Assembly: GCF_000827885.1 (NCBI RefSeq)
Contig: NZ_JTKH01000025.1
Coordinates: 186,001-250,000, forward strand
Reading direction: 5' to 3'
Source of the DNA: Vibrio renipiscarius
GTDB lineage: Bacteria > Pseudomonadota > Gammaproteobacteria > Enterobacterales > Vibrionaceae
DNA length: 64,000 nucleotides
Below the pieces are notes generated by a model. It was not told the DNA's origin, ran no database searches, and saw nothing but the letters and a program-made list of their open reading frames with translations. Position 1 is the stretch's first letter, and the number at the start of each line of letters is the position of its first letter. Both the position numbers and the translations under genes were made by a program. Shown here piece by piece: positions 52,541-62,290 of the stretch.

Positions 52541-53614
52541 CTAGAAAACAAAATTGACCATCAAGGTATAGAGCTGTCCGGTTGGTTTATCGGGCGTTTG
52601 GACAAACGCACCTTCACCGTTGTTTTCGGTATGGAAATATTGCCATTCACCATTGATAGAGATGTTATATCGAACATCATAGCGCAGCCCTGCGGTGACA
52701 CTTTCACCTTCCCTCACGCGGCCTTTTTCGTTGATCACTTCGTTATATTGTTGTCCGTAAACAAGATAGGGCGTTAATGTATTTAAACGATATTGCGCCG
52801 AGACGTACCAAGAGGCGGTACGGTCACTTTTTTGAAGCTCTGTACTGATCATCGTATGGTCAAAATCATATTCCGCTCCAATGGTATATAACTCGATGGT
52901 ATTGTCTTTTGATTGAGACGCATAGCCAGGAACACCGACGACAGATACACGTTGATCGTAAGCGGAATTGAGGTACGAAAAATTCCACCGGTAATTGTCG
53001 CCAGACAAAATGGCATTCAAACCGTACATGCGGTCAGTATCAAGCTCAAGGTCAGTGCTGTCATTCAGTTTTATGTTTTGTTCATCGCTTAGGCCATAAA
53101 ACGGCGTGATAGACAAGGACTTGTCATCATCTAAGTCCATATTCCACGTTAAGCTGAACCCTTCATAGGCGGTGATACCAAGAATACTGCCGTAGACTTC
53201 ATTGGGTGGGCGGGCCATTGTGTAGGCATGACCGACGTAGAAATATTCCGAATACAGAAACAGTGGAATACGTAAGCGGCCAACGCGCGCGAGCACGTCT
53301 TTATAGGTATAACCAGCGTAAATCCATTCGAGTTCAGGATCACTCCAGTGATCTTGTGGCCTCTTAACGACTTGAGCAGAAAGGTGAAGGGCATCGAAGT
53401 AAGCGTCGGCCTGCATTCCAAAGATGGTGTCACAGTCAAAACAACTTTCATTCGTTATTTCATTGTGGGTCAGTAGCGGTGTCTCATTGTCACTTTTTGC
53501 CCAAGACGTAGAGCCAAATCCACTGATCAGAATGTTATCGTTAATTTCAAAACTTGCGCTTGCAGAAGGGGCAACAACGAACAAAATTACGGTTAAAATT
53601 GTGGTTTTTTTCAT
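52541..53614 (-). CDS. Outer-membrane beta-barrel protein
   Basis: 357 aa with signal peptide MKKTTILTVILFVVAPSASA. The mature protein has alternating strands and ends in aromatic residues, LMVNFVF, the typical C-terminal outer-membrane barrel signature. A CFDC motif (ESCFDCDTIFG, about residue 58-61) is unusual for a porin. It starts next to the end of the PstS-like gene (its ATG overlaps the stop of that gene), so the three genes of this block are an operon. It may be a porin or a sensor component; no family certain. Confidence 0.75.
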   Translation of the reverse strand: MKKTTILTVILFVVAPSASASFEINDNILISGFGSTSWAKSDNETPLLTHNEITNESCFDCDTIFGMQADAYFDALHLSAQVVKRPQDHWSDPELEWIYAGYTYKDVLARVGRLRIPLFLYSEYFYVGHAYTMARPPNEVYGSILGITAYEGFSLTWNMDLDDDKSLSITPFYGLSDEQNIKLNDSTDLELDTDRMYGLNAILSGDNYRWNFSYLNSAYDQRVSVVGVPGYASQSKDNTIELYTIGAEYDFDHTMISTELQKSDRTASWYVSAQYRLNTLTPYLVYGQQYNEVINEKGRVREGESVTAGLRYDVRYNISINGEWQYFHTENNGEGAFVQTPDKPTGQLYTLMVNFVF

Positions 53615-54072
53615 TATTTTAATTCCTCGACAATAAACAAAACCATCGCCTCATTAGGCACATGTTCGAGTGGGGCATAGCCGATTCGATATGATTTTTG
53701 TTTCATCCATTGCATGAGAGTCTCGGTGTTGGCTTGTGTCATTTCTTTCGGTGGACGTGCTTTGCCTGAAAATGACAAGGATGCCCAGTGTGCATTCATT
53801 TGTGCGGTATTTTTCCCTAGTAAGGATTGGTAAAATTCAGTGCGCTCTTTGCTGTTTTCAGGCCAATCCGATAGCTCGATTTTTTTGCCACTCAAACGCT
53901 TTGTTTTACCTCGGTAGAGCTTGCGAGCTTTGCTGACTGAAAGCGGAGCAAATTCTTGGTCCAAGGTAAATATCGCGTATTTTTCGGCGCCTATCGCTTT
54001 AGAGCTGACCGAGATAAACAGACACAAAATCGGAAGGAGCCAATAATGGATATTGAGCCACTTACGCTTCAT
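53614..54072 (-). CDS. PstS-like periplasmic protein
   Basis: About 152 aa from ATG 54072, with signal peptide ILCLFISVSSKAIGA before EKYAIFT. The middle segment (SKARKLYRGKTKRLSGKKIELSDWP) matches the helix-strand part of PstS-type phosphate/substrate-binding proteins, but the protein is about half their length, so it has one lobe only. ATG 54099 or TTG 54114 are other possible starts. It lies between the hybrid kinase and barrel genes and may pass a periplasmic signal to the kinase. Ligand unknown. Confidence 0.7.
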   Translation of the reverse strand: MKRKWLNIHYWLLPILCLFISVSSKAIGAEKYAIFTLDQEFAPLSVSKARKLYRGKTKRLSGKKIELSDWPENSKERTEFYQSLLGKNTAQMNAHWASLSFSGKARPPKEMTQANTETLMQWMKQKSYRIGYAPLEHVPNEAMVLFIVEELK

Positions 54073-54114
54073 CTCTAGATTGTCTTTTCGATGATACATA
54101 CACGTTATTCTCAA

Positions 54115-57100
54115 TTAAATTATGCTTTCGATTTTGTCAATCAGGTTGTCTTTACGCACCGGTTTTGCGATATAGGCATCCATCCCTGAGTCGAAACATC
54201 GTTGGATATCATCGTCGATGACACTCGCGGTGAGCGCGATAATAGGGGTTTTAACTAAACCAGAACTTAATTCATATTGTCGGATCTCTTTGGTTGCGGC
54301 AAAGCCATCTTTAACGGGCATCATGCAATCCATTAATATCACGTCAAAGCTGCTGTCAGCACTGTACATGTCGATGGCAATTTGGCCATTTTCCGCGATA
54401 GCGTAACCAAATCCTGCTTTATCGAGCATAATCGACGCAACTTTTTGATTAACACGGTTGTCTTCGACCAGTAAGACGCGCTCTGAGCGTGTGGCATTTT
54501 TTGGCGCACTTGGGCTGAATTCCGCTCGCTCTTCTTTATGACCTGTTAACGAATTTAGCGGGTCGACATTGAGTGGCTTATCTGAGTGTACTGTCCCGGC
54601 TTGCTTTGTGTTCAATGGCACTGTATTCAATGGCACGGTTGAAATAGCCGGTAGCGGTAAGAAGCTATCGATTTTTTCTCTTAAAATATGGGCTTTGAAT
54701 GGTTTGGTAATATAGTCATCCATCCCGACATCAAAACAACGCTGAATATCGTCATCAATCACACTGGCGGTAAGCGCGATAATGGGAACATGTTTGTCGG
54801 TGTTCTCTTCAAAGTGTCGAATTTCCGATGTGGCTTCAAAACCATCCATGATTGGCATCATGCAGTCCATGAGTATGACGGCATAGTGTTCAGGATTTTC
54901 GCTATAGATTGCCACCGCTTCGGTGCCGTTATTGGCAATGTCAAATTCAAATCCAGCCTTGGTTAAATGAAGTCCGGCGATTTTTTGGTTGACGGTATTG
55001 TCTTCGACAATCAGGATTTTTTTGCCATGCTGAACGTTGTTTTCTGGGCTAGTTGGATTATCAGAAACAGGGGCCACACAGCGATTGAGTCCTCGCGCTA
55101 AACGTTGACCATAGAAAGGACGAGTGATGAGGGCATCGACATGATGTTCAAAATCAAAAGGGCGGCTCTTAAATGAACGAATAAGCCCAATTTGGGTTCC
55201 GGATTTTCTGATCTTATTAAAGTGGCTGAGGTACTGCTGCGCAGAATCGGGTGCCGACTCAAGGAAGATGATGACGTTAGGCTTCGAGTCGAGATTGTCG
55301 GCAAGGTAGTCCTCAATAGTCTCAAAACGATGCGTCACTTGGTGGTCATAAAAATTCAGTTCTTGAACAAGCGTTTGGCTTAGAGAACCGTTATCACTAA
55401 TCAAACCCACAGACAGCGCCGCTGTGCGGTTTATTGGGTAGTGTAGATGTTCAATGTCAAATTCTAAGGAAAAATAGAATCGGCTACCTATGCCTTTTTC
55501 GGATTCAAGCTGAATTTTGCCGCCCATTAACTCGACGAGTTGGGTGCTGATCGCTAGGCCTAGACCTGTGCCGCCAAATTGACGTGTGGTTGATTCATCT
55601 TCTTGGGCAAAAGGTTCGAAAATATTCTTTTGTTGTTTGTCGTCAATCCCTATTCCTGAATCCCTGACCGAGAATTCAAGCTGGCAAGTTGTCGGGGGAG
55701 TGAGGCAGTTTTTCGCATCGAACTCAGTCGCAATCGCGATTTCGACACTGCCTTGTTCTGTAAATTTCACCGCGTTAGACATGAAATTCATCAATGTTTG
55801 GCGCAATCGATGGTCATCAATCATGAGTTTATATGGCACATTGGTATCAATGGTAACGCGTAAATCTAAGCCTTTTTCCTTTGCTTTGGGGGCAATTATC
55901 GAGGCGATATCGTAAATACTTTCGCGCACATTGGTGGAGTGGTGACTAATCAACAGCATGCCAGATTCAATTTTAGAAAAATCCAAAATATCATTGATTA
56001 AGCTGAGCAACAGTTGTGATGATGTCTCAATTGTATCGACATAGTCGCGTTGCGTTGGGGTCAATGACGTATCTGACAGCACCTCAGAGATACCAATGAC
56101 GCCGTTAAGTGGCGTGCGTATCTCATGGGACATGTTCGCCAAAAAGCTGCTTTTTGCTTTACTGGCTCGAATTGCCGCATCTTTTGCGTCTTCGGCAACA
56201 TTTTTGGCTAACGTTAAACGTTCATTGGCTTGCTTTCGTTCCAGTGTGAGTCGTTCAACTTCTTGGGCAAAGCGATTGAGCTCATCATTACCCGATATTT
56301 GTTTTGTGAGTGTGTCAGGTTGGTGGTCATCATCGTTTTTGAGATAGCGCAGCACAACTTCAAGATTGTTGGTGACTCGTCTCACTAAATTGATGGCGAT
56401 GAAAATCACCAAAAAAGTGAGAACAGAGACAGCATTAATGAAAATGAGACGCTCATTGTTGGCAATTTTCGTTGCACTTTCGATGCGCTCAACCAATTGG
56501 CTTTCAATCTTAAGTGCGACGCCATTCAGTTGTTCAAGGCGAGCAAGTAGTGCGACTAAACCGGCTTCCGTTTCTAAGGCGCTCAGCGGTGCACTATCAT
56601 TTTGAGTGAGTAATGCTTGTCTGAAAACCATACTTTGTTGGAAGGATTCATGGCTAAAGGCCGCAAGCATAAAGTTAATTTGTTGCTCATTGGCATTTAG
56701 CTTAATGAAGCGCTCTACGAATAGTTGCTGGTTTTGCGCCAGTGAAGCAATTTGACTGAGAAGTTCGTCCTTTTGTTCGTCATCGAGTTGAGTGTTTTCG
56801 ACCAGTTGCTGACTCAATAAGGTTTCTTGGCTGGCCCAAAACATCATCCATTCGAGCTGAGTAAGGGCATTAATATCATTTTGGATAGTAATAGGGGCTT
56901 CTTTGAGTTGCACGCGTTCTAATGAAGCGAGCAGTTGTTGGTATAGCTCCGCCTGCCATTCAATTGAATCCAATGCTTCTTCTGAATTTTGTTGAAGCTT
57001 CATTTGTAATGAAGCCGATAGAAAAGATCGCAAGGTATCAGACATTGCCGCCACTTCAGTTTGAGGATAGATATCCGCAATCAAAGGTTGAATGTCTGTC

Positions 57101-57333
57101 GTCGTCACAGGGGCATCCGTTGAGCTCGACGCTGAGTTATCTCCGTGTTCAATTTGCGACATCGCTTGAAGAAAGGTCGTAACAGATTTCGCTTTATTTA
57201 AATCATCAGTTTGGTGATTCAATAAGCTCACCTGACGAAAAGCAAGGTAGAGCAATAGCGTAATGGGCAGTAAGACCAACCCAAACAGCTTATATTTTAT
57301 AGAGATATCGCTCCATGATACCCATTTTGGCAT
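54115..57333 (-). CDS. Hybrid sensor histidine kinase with duplicated receiver domains
   Basis: 1072 aa. Membrane helices lie at about 14-32 and 300-318 around an all-helical periplasmic sensor of ~270 residues. The HisKA box FLANMSHEIRTPLNG puts the phospho-accepting His near 400. The HATPase domain has NFMSNAVKFTEQG, DSGIGID and FGGTGLGLAIS. A degenerate receiver (about 640-750, no clear acceptor Asp) precedes two complete receivers (about 770-890 and 950-1068), each with LMDCMMP and ALTASVIDDDIQRCFD. No Hpt domain is present, so phosphotransfer must go elsewhere. The linker has repeats such as VPLNTVPLNT. First gene of the operon with the PstS-like and barrel genes. Signal unknown. Confidence 0.92.
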   Translation of the reverse strand: MPKWVSWSDISIKYKLFGLVLLPITLLLYLAFRQVSLLNHQTDDLNKAKSVTTFLQAMSQIEHGDNSASSSTDAPVTTTDIQPLIADIYPQTEVAAMSDTLRSFLSASLQMKLQQNSEEALDSIEWQAELYQQLLASLERVQLKEAPITIQNDINALTQLEWMMFWASQETLLSQQLVENTQLDDEQKDELLSQIASLAQNQQLFVERFIKLNANEQQINFMLAAFSHESFQQSMVFRQALLTQNDSAPLSALETEAGLVALLARLEQLNGVALKIESQLVERIESATKIANNERLIFINAVSVLTFLVIFIAINLVRRVTNNLEVVLRYLKNDDDHQPDTLTKQISGNDELNRFAQEVERLTLERKQANERLTLAKNVAEDAKDAAIRASKAKSSFLANMSHEIRTPLNGVIGISEVLSDTSLTPTQRDYVDTIETSSQLLLSLINDILDFSKIESGMLLISHHSTNVRESIYDIASIIAPKAKEKGLDLRVTIDTNVPYKLMIDDHRLRQTLMNFMSNAVKFTEQGSVEIAIATEFDAKNCLTPPTTCQLEFSVRDSGIGIDDKQQKNIFEPFAQEDESTTRQFGGTGLGLAISTQLVELMGGKIQLESEKGIGSRFYFSLEFDIEHLHYPINRTAALSVGLISDNGSLSQTLVQELNFYDHQVTHRFETIEDYLADNLDSKPNVIIFLESAPDSAQQYLSHFNKIRKSGTQIGLIRSFKSRPFDFEHHVDALITRPFYGQRLARGLNRCVAPVSDNPTSPENNVQHGKKILIVEDNTVNQKIAGLHLTKAGFEFDIANNGTEAVAIYSENPEHYAVILMDCMMPIMDGFEATSEIRHFEENTDKHVPIIALTASVIDDDIQRCFDVGMDDYITKPFKAHILREKIDSFLPLPAISTVPLNTVPLNTKQAGTVHSDKPLNVDPLNSLTGHKEERAEFSPSAPKNATRSERVLLVEDNRVNQKVASIMLDKAGFGYAIAENGQIAIDMYSADSSFDVILMDCMMPVKDGFAATKEIRQYELSSGLVKTPIIALTASVIDDDIQRCFDSGMDAYIAKPVRKDNLIDKIESII

Positions 57334-57806
57334 TTTTCATATCCATTTTTAGCCGACTAGTATGAAAAGTGTAGTTAAGGAACGTGTAATGATTGTATTT
57401 ATAGGTAAATTTGTGAAATAGAGTGACTATATGGGCGTATATTTGTCGATTTGCACGACCAAAGCATCATGTATTCAATTTAACCCTCATCAAATTGGGT
57501 TAGAGCTAATCTTGACATGCGTTTGAAGCTTGTGAGCGTGTAGACAAAATAGCGCCTCCCTAGTGAACGTCTTATTGAATAATGGCTTGTGATGGAGATT
57601 AACTTTTTATCAAAAAGCCTATTAGGAACGCTGAGTTTGGATACACATTGACTATTTACAACCTACACTTGTAACTGTTGCTGCTGACGGCAGCGGACAG
57701 TATGGACAAGCATTGTATGGGCGGTAAATGGCCTGCATGGCTAAAAGCAAACGGTCATGTTAACAAGCCAGTCGCGATAAAAGTCACAGTCGATGAAGGA
57801 GGCAAG

Positions 57807-58046
57807 ATGTTAGGCGAAAGTCACGCATTACTGAATGAATTTCCAGAGATGGAAGAGAAGATAGTGTCACTGATGGAGAGTAATCCCTCTTTTCATAAAG
57901 AGGTTAAAGACTACAACGCATTGGATAAACAAATCAGGGTGCTCGAGTTGAATAATTCGCCCATTGATGACCCTTCCATGGTGCAATTGAAACAACACCG
58001 TGCACAGCTCAAAGACGATTTATATCAAAAGCTGACCCACGAATAA
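57807..58046 (+). CDS. YdcH/DUF465-family small protein
   Basis: 79 aa from ATG 57807, with AAGGAGG upstream. MLGESHALLNEFPEMEEKI begins the all-helical coiled-coil pattern of YdcH (HxLxxEFP, then FHKEVKDYNALDKQI and LKQHRAQLKDDLYQ). The longer frame from 57678 lies in the untranslated leader. Function is not known; these proteins are soluble and probably form helical hairpins. The region 57334-57806 has no other gene visible. It converges on the nap genes, with a terminator after it. Confidence 0.85.
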   Translation: MLGESHALLNEFPEMEEKIVSLMESNPSFHKEVKDYNALDKQIRVLELNNSPIDDPSMVQLKQHRAQLKDDLYQKLTHE

Positions 58047-58128
58047 TCGGATTTTCGATTGTTAGGATCAAGCTTGACGCTTGAGCCACGGCAGCGTTAT
58101 CAACGATAACTTTATAAGCAGCAATAGA

Positions 58129-58155
58129 AAGGCGCTCAATATAGAGCGCCTTTTG
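58129..58155. terminator. Terminator after ydcH-like gene
   Basis: AAGGCGCTC (58129-58137), loop AATATA, GAGCGCCTT (58144-58152), T run. The nap operon may end here from the other side. Confidence 0.75.
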
Positions 58156-58197
58156 CAACAGAGCCAAGCCTTGAACTGGGCTACTTTTAACGGCGAT

Positions 58198-58335
58198 CTA
58201 TTCAAGCTCTTTGTCTTTGCTCATTGATAATAACCAAATGCAAATGGCGGCTACCGCGGCAAAACCAGATAGAATGATCACCGGCATCGCGCTATAGCCA
58301 AGAATATGCCAAACCACCGATTCAAACGTACTCAT
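58198..58335 (-). CDS. 45-aa single-helix membrane protein after napC
   Basis: Reads MSTFESVVWHILGYSAMPVI and continues through a helix to SKDKELE-stop. AAGGAG precedes the ATG at 58335, and it begins 9 bp after the napC stop, so it belongs to the nap operon. It fits my memory of short (~45 aa) TIGR02808-type proteins found in Vibrio and relatives. A role at the nap complex in the membrane is inference. Confidence 0.7.
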   Translation of the reverse strand: MSTFESVVWHILGYSAMPVIILSGFAAVAAICIWLLSMSKDKELE

Positions 58336-58344
58336 AACAACTCC

Positions 58345-58923
58345 TTATTGCCAGCCTTCTACGCCATGCATGTCTGGCAGATTATGGGCGATGCCTTTGT
58401 GACAATCGACACACGTTTTCTCACCGTTTGCTAAAGCCGTAGAGTGTTGCTTCGCGCTACGAGATCCTTGTTCGGAAAAATCCATATATTCAAACTCATG
58501 GCAGTTTCGGCATTCTAGTGAATCATTTTTCTTCATTCGTGACCATTCTCGCTCAGCAAGGTGGGCACGACGCTCGGCGAATTTTTCCGGCGTGTCGATG
58601 GTTTTCGTCACGTAGTGTGCAAACAACTCTTTAGATGCCTGAACTTTACGAACAATCTTATCGGTCCACTCATGCGGTACGTGGCAATCTGAACAAATAG
58701 CACGTACACCAGAGCGGTTAGAGTAGTGGATGGTTTCTTTAATTTCCGCCACGATAGGCGCATGACAACCTGAACAAAATTCCTCTGTGTTGGTTGCCTC
58801 CATTCCTGTGTTAAATGCGCCCCAGAATAGAAGGCCACCGGAAAAGCCCATAAATAAAACAACGCCAACGGCCGCTTTACTTGGACTTTTCAGTCGCTTC
58901 CAAAACGCTTTCAATAATTTCAT
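58345..58923 (-). CDS. napC: NapC tetrahaem cytochrome c quinol dehydrogenase
   Basis: 192 aa. One N-terminal anchor helix (about 18-38), then four CxxCH haem sites: CSGCH, CSDCH, CRNCH and CVDCH. It oxidises quinol in the membrane and passes electrons to NapB/NapA. NapC/NirT family length is normal. Preceded by GAGG at good spacing. Downstream of napB in the operon napFDABC. Confidence 0.95.
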   Translation of the reverse strand: MKLLKAFWKRLKSPSKAAVGVVLFMGFSGGLLFWGAFNTGMEATNTEEFCSGCHAPIVAEIKETIHYSNRSGVRAICSDCHVPHEWTDKIVRKVQASKELFAHYVTKTIDTPEKFAERRAHLAEREWSRMKKNDSLECRNCHEFEYMDFSEQGSRSAKQHSTALANGEKTCVDCHKGIAHNLPDMHGVEGWQ

Positions 58924-58953
58924 ACATTAACCTCGTTAATAGAACGCTTAGTG

Positions 58954-59409
58954 TTATTTCAATGACTGAACGCGTTCGAAATCATTTCCAACTAATGGCG
59001 TTGCATCTGCTTGCGGCACATGGCACTGAAGACAGAAGTAGCGGCGTGGCGACATATCGGCCAGTACGGCATCTTCTCGATTTACGTAGTGGGTAACACT
59101 GATTTTTGTCGCACCCATTTCTTTTGCATTTTTCCAGCTGTGGCAGGCCAAACACTTGTTTGCGTTTAGCGATACTTCGTAATGGCGAATGCTATGGGGA
59201 ATCAGTGGTGGTTGATACACATAACTACTGTCGAGTTGTTGCTCTTTTGGGTATTTTTTAAATGCATCGGCAGGTCGGGTTTCTTCCAAGCGCGTGTCTC
59301 CGCGAAGTGAATCGACGCCGCCCGTGCCACCGGGATTATCAAGCTCTGCAAATACGCTGCTGCTGATTATCGCGGCTAAAGCGAATAGGGCTATGGCTAT
59401 TTTTTTCAT
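58954..59409 (-). CDS. napB: NapB dihaem cytochrome c subunit
   Basis: 151 aa from ATG 59409 (GGAG upstream; the frame to 59433 is leader). Signal peptide MKKIAIALFALAAIISSSVFA. Two haem-binding sites CLACH and CLQCH, with the distal His residues in IPHSIRHY and VTHYVNR. Small electron-transfer subunit of the periplasmic nitrate reductase. Confidence 0.93.
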   Translation of the reverse strand: MKKIAIALFALAAIISSSVFAELDNPGGTGGVDSLRGDTRLEETRPADAFKKYPKEQQLDSSYVYQPPLIPHSIRHYEVSLNANKCLACHSWKNAKEMGATKISVTHYVNREDAVLADMSPRRYFCLQCHVPQADATPLVGNDFERVQSLK

Positions 59410-59472
59410 TGTAACGTCTCCGCCTAAGGGCAATATTCGTTATCGACCGCAGGGCGTGCGGCCGACATTGGA

Positions 59473-61962
59473 TTAAACAACTTTGGTGATCTTAACCGGA
59501 CACTTCTTAAAGTCGGTCTGCTTAGACAAAGGATCTGTCGCATCTAAGATCAATTTGTTGATCAGTATTCGAGCATCAAAGAAAGGCACAAATACAAGCC
59601 CTTGAGGTGGTCGGTTACGGCCGCGTGTTTCGACTCGAACACGCACCTCACCACGTTTATTCGACATGAGTACTTCTTCACCACGGCGAACGTTACGTGC
59701 TTTTGCATCGTCAGGATGCATGTAGCACACCGCGTCGGGTACGGCTTTGTAAAGCTCAGGCACTCGGCGTGTCATCGTACCGGTGTGCCAATGCTCTAAC
59801 ACTCGCCCAGTACAAAGCCACATATCAAACTCGTCGTTAGGTACTTCTGGTGGCGCTTCATACGGCGCAGAAATAATCCACGCTTTACCATCGGGTTTGC
59901 CATAGAAATCCCAATCCGATCCTGCTTTCGCATACGGATCGGATCCTTCTTTAAAGCGCCAAAGCGTTTCTTTGCCCTCAACCACCGGCCAACGTAACCC
60001 GCGTACTTGATGATAGGTATCGTAAGGGGCTAGGTCATGCCCGTGACCGCGACCGAATTGGGCGTATTCTTCAAACAGTCCTTTTTGTACGTAGTAACCA
60101 AAGTGATGAGCGTCGTCATTAAGTTCACGCGCTTCTGCGACTGGAAATTTATCGACGGAGCCATTTTTGTACAGCACGTCATACATGGTTTTGCCACGGT
60201 GTTGCGGGGCTTTGGCTAACGCTTCTTCGGTCCACACTTCTTCAATCTTGAAGCGTTTAGAAAATTCCATTAACTGCCATAAATCCGATTTTGCCTCGCC
60301 AATGGTTTCGACTTGTTGGTACCACGCTTGAGTGCGTCGTTCTGCATTTCCGTAAGCGCCTTCTTTTTCAATCCACATGGCGGTTGGCAAGATAAGGTCA
60401 GCAGCTTGCGCCGTTGCGGTTGGATACGGGTCTGAAACGACAATGAAGTTGTTTGGATCACGATAACCGGGCAGGCGTTCTTCATTAATATTTGGCCCAG
60501 CTTGTAAGTTGTTATTACACATCACCCAGTAAGCATTCAGTTTGCCGTCTTTAAGCATGCGGTCTTGCAATACTGCGTGGAAGCCTGGTTTTGGTGGAAT
60601 AACGCCGTCGGGAATGTTCCAAATACCTTCGGCAATTTTGCGGTGCTCTGGATTTGTTACCACCAAATCGGCCGGTAGACGGTGAGCAAATGTTCCTACT
60701 TCACGCGCGGTACCACACGCAGAAGGTTGACCTGTCAGCGAGAATGGGCTGTTACCTGGAGTCGAGATCTTGCCGGTCAGTAGATGAAGGTTGTACACCA
60801 AGCTGTTCATCCAAACGCCGCGCGTATGTTGGTTCATACCCATCGTCCAAAGTGACATCACTTTGGTCTTTGGATCCGCGTACTGTTTCGCAAGCGCAAT
60901 CAGTTTTTCCGGTGCGATACCGGTTAACTCAGAGGTGTATTCAAGCGTGTAAGGGGCAACCGATTTTTTGTATTCATCGAGGCTGATCGCGCTCATTTCA
61001 CCTGAGTTCGGGTTAGCCGCTTCCATTTGAATTGGGTTGTCGTCACGTAAGCCGTAACCGATATCGGTTTTAGCTTGTTTAAAGTGGGTGTGTTTGTTGA
61101 CGAAATCCCAGTTAACCGCATCGTTTTCAATGATGTAGTTCGCAATGAAGTTAGCGACAGCCAAGTCAGTTTGTGGCGCGAAGATATAACCGTGGTCGGC
61201 CAATTCAAATGAACGGTGATAATACGTTGATAGAACGTTCACTTTGACATGAGGATGGCTCAAGCGGCGGTCGGTAATGCGAGTCCACAACACCGGGTGC
61301 ATCTCGGCCATATTTGAACCCCAAAGCACGAATGCGTCGGCGTGTTCAAAATCGTCATAACAGCCCATGGGTTCATCAATACCAAATGAGCGCATAAAGC
61401 CGACGACAGCCGATGCCATACAGTGGCGCGCATTGGGATCAATGTTGTTCGAGCGGAAGCCTGCTTTCATCAACTTTGATGCCGCGTAGCCTTCCATAAC
61501 CGTCCATTGACCTGAACCAAACATACCTACGGATGTCGGTCCTTTGTCTTTCAGTGCTGTTTTCCATTTCTCAGCCATGATGTCGAAAGCGTCATCCCAA
61601 GAAACAGGCGCAAATTCGCCATTCTTGTCGTATTTACCATCAGTCATGCGCAGCAGAGGTTGAGTTAAACGGTCATGGCCGTACATGATCTTTGATAAAA
61701 AGTAGCCTTTAATGCAGTTAAGGCCTTTATTTACAGGGGATTCTGGATCACCTTGTGTGGCGACAACCTTGCCCGCTTGGGTACCAACGAGTACAGAACA
61801 ACCGGTGCCGCAAAAACGACAAGGCGCTTTATCCCAAGTAATTTTGGTTTGGTCTGAGCTGGCAATGAGATTGGTGGCAGAGGCGGGTAGTGTAATACCC
61901 GCTACCGCTGCAGCTGAGGCGGCTGCGTTTGCTTTCACAAACGCGCGTCTTGTCATTTTCAT
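59473..61962 (-). CDS. napA: NapA periplasmic nitrate reductase catalytic subunit
   Basis: 829 aa. Twin-arginine signal TRRAFVKANAAASAAAVAG. The [4Fe-4S] motif CRFCGTGCSVLVG with a later Cys in LNCIKGYF starts near residue 47. The Mo-bis-MGD ligand Cys is probably in ARHCMASAV (near 180). It reduces nitrate to nitrite in the periplasm. Its ATG overlaps the napD stop (ATGA), so the two are coupled. MKMTRRAF offers Met1 or Met3 as start. Confidence 0.96.
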   Translation of the reverse strand: MKMTRRAFVKANAAASAAAVAGITLPASATNLIASSDQTKITWDKAPCRFCGTGCSVLVGTQAGKVVATQGDPESPVNKGLNCIKGYFLSKIMYGHDRLTQPLLRMTDGKYDKNGEFAPVSWDDAFDIMAEKWKTALKDKGPTSVGMFGSGQWTVMEGYAASKLMKAGFRSNNIDPNARHCMASAVVGFMRSFGIDEPMGCYDDFEHADAFVLWGSNMAEMHPVLWTRITDRRLSHPHVKVNVLSTYYHRSFELADHGYIFAPQTDLAVANFIANYIIENDAVNWDFVNKHTHFKQAKTDIGYGLRDDNPIQMEAANPNSGEMSAISLDEYKKSVAPYTLEYTSELTGIAPEKLIALAKQYADPKTKVMSLWTMGMNQHTRGVWMNSLVYNLHLLTGKISTPGNSPFSLTGQPSACGTAREVGTFAHRLPADLVVTNPEHRKIAEGIWNIPDGVIPPKPGFHAVLQDRMLKDGKLNAYWVMCNNNLQAGPNINEERLPGYRDPNNFIVVSDPYPTATAQAADLILPTAMWIEKEGAYGNAERRTQAWYQQVETIGEAKSDLWQLMEFSKRFKIEEVWTEEALAKAPQHRGKTMYDVLYKNGSVDKFPVAEARELNDDAHHFGYYVQKGLFEEYAQFGRGHGHDLAPYDTYHQVRGLRWPVVEGKETLWRFKEGSDPYAKAGSDWDFYGKPDGKAWIISAPYEAPPEVPNDEFDMWLCTGRVLEHWHTGTMTRRVPELYKAVPDAVCYMHPDDAKARNVRRGEEVLMSNKRGEVRVRVETRGRNRPPQGLVFVPFFDARILINKLILDATDPLSKQTDFKKCPVKITKVV

Positions 61963-62264
61963 ACTTCACCCTCTACTTGGGATTGTTGTTTTCCAGTGTT
62001 TGAATCAACATCATCTAGGTCGGTTTCAATTTGGTGATAGACCATCACCGTATTGAGTACATGCGGTAAATGATTGATGACATCGATTGTCTTCGTAATA
62101 AATCCGTGCGCACCCGTTTCAAGTACAACAACGATTTTCCCTTCAGGACTGTCGCCATACACTTCAGCGCTGTCGATGAGATTAATTTGCGATTTAACGG
62201 TTTCTAAGTAGTCGGGTGAAACGTGGACTATTAGACTTGATATATGCACTTCATTTTTCGGCAT
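61959..62264 (-). CDS. napD: NapD maturation chaperone
   Basis: 101 aa. Binds the twin-arginine signal of NapA and prevents export before cofactor loading. The fold pattern (HISSLIVHVSPDYLETVKSQ, then GKIVVVLET, NVMVYHQIE) is that of NapD, with an acidic tail. Overlaps the napA start by 4 bases and lies 26 bp after napF. Confidence 0.9.
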   Translation of the reverse strand: MPKNEVHISSLIVHVSPDYLETVKSQINLIDSAEVYGDSPEGKIVVVLETGAHGFITKTIDVINHLPHVLNTVMVYHQIETDLDDVDSNTGKQQSQVEGEV

Positions 62265-62290
62265 GTTATGCTCTCATTGCTATTTCCGCG

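Noticed and set aside
57678..57806. Longer start for the YdcH-like protein
   Set aside because: The YdcH homology begins at Met 57807, which has an AAGGAGG sequence; upstream codons show no conservation I recognise.
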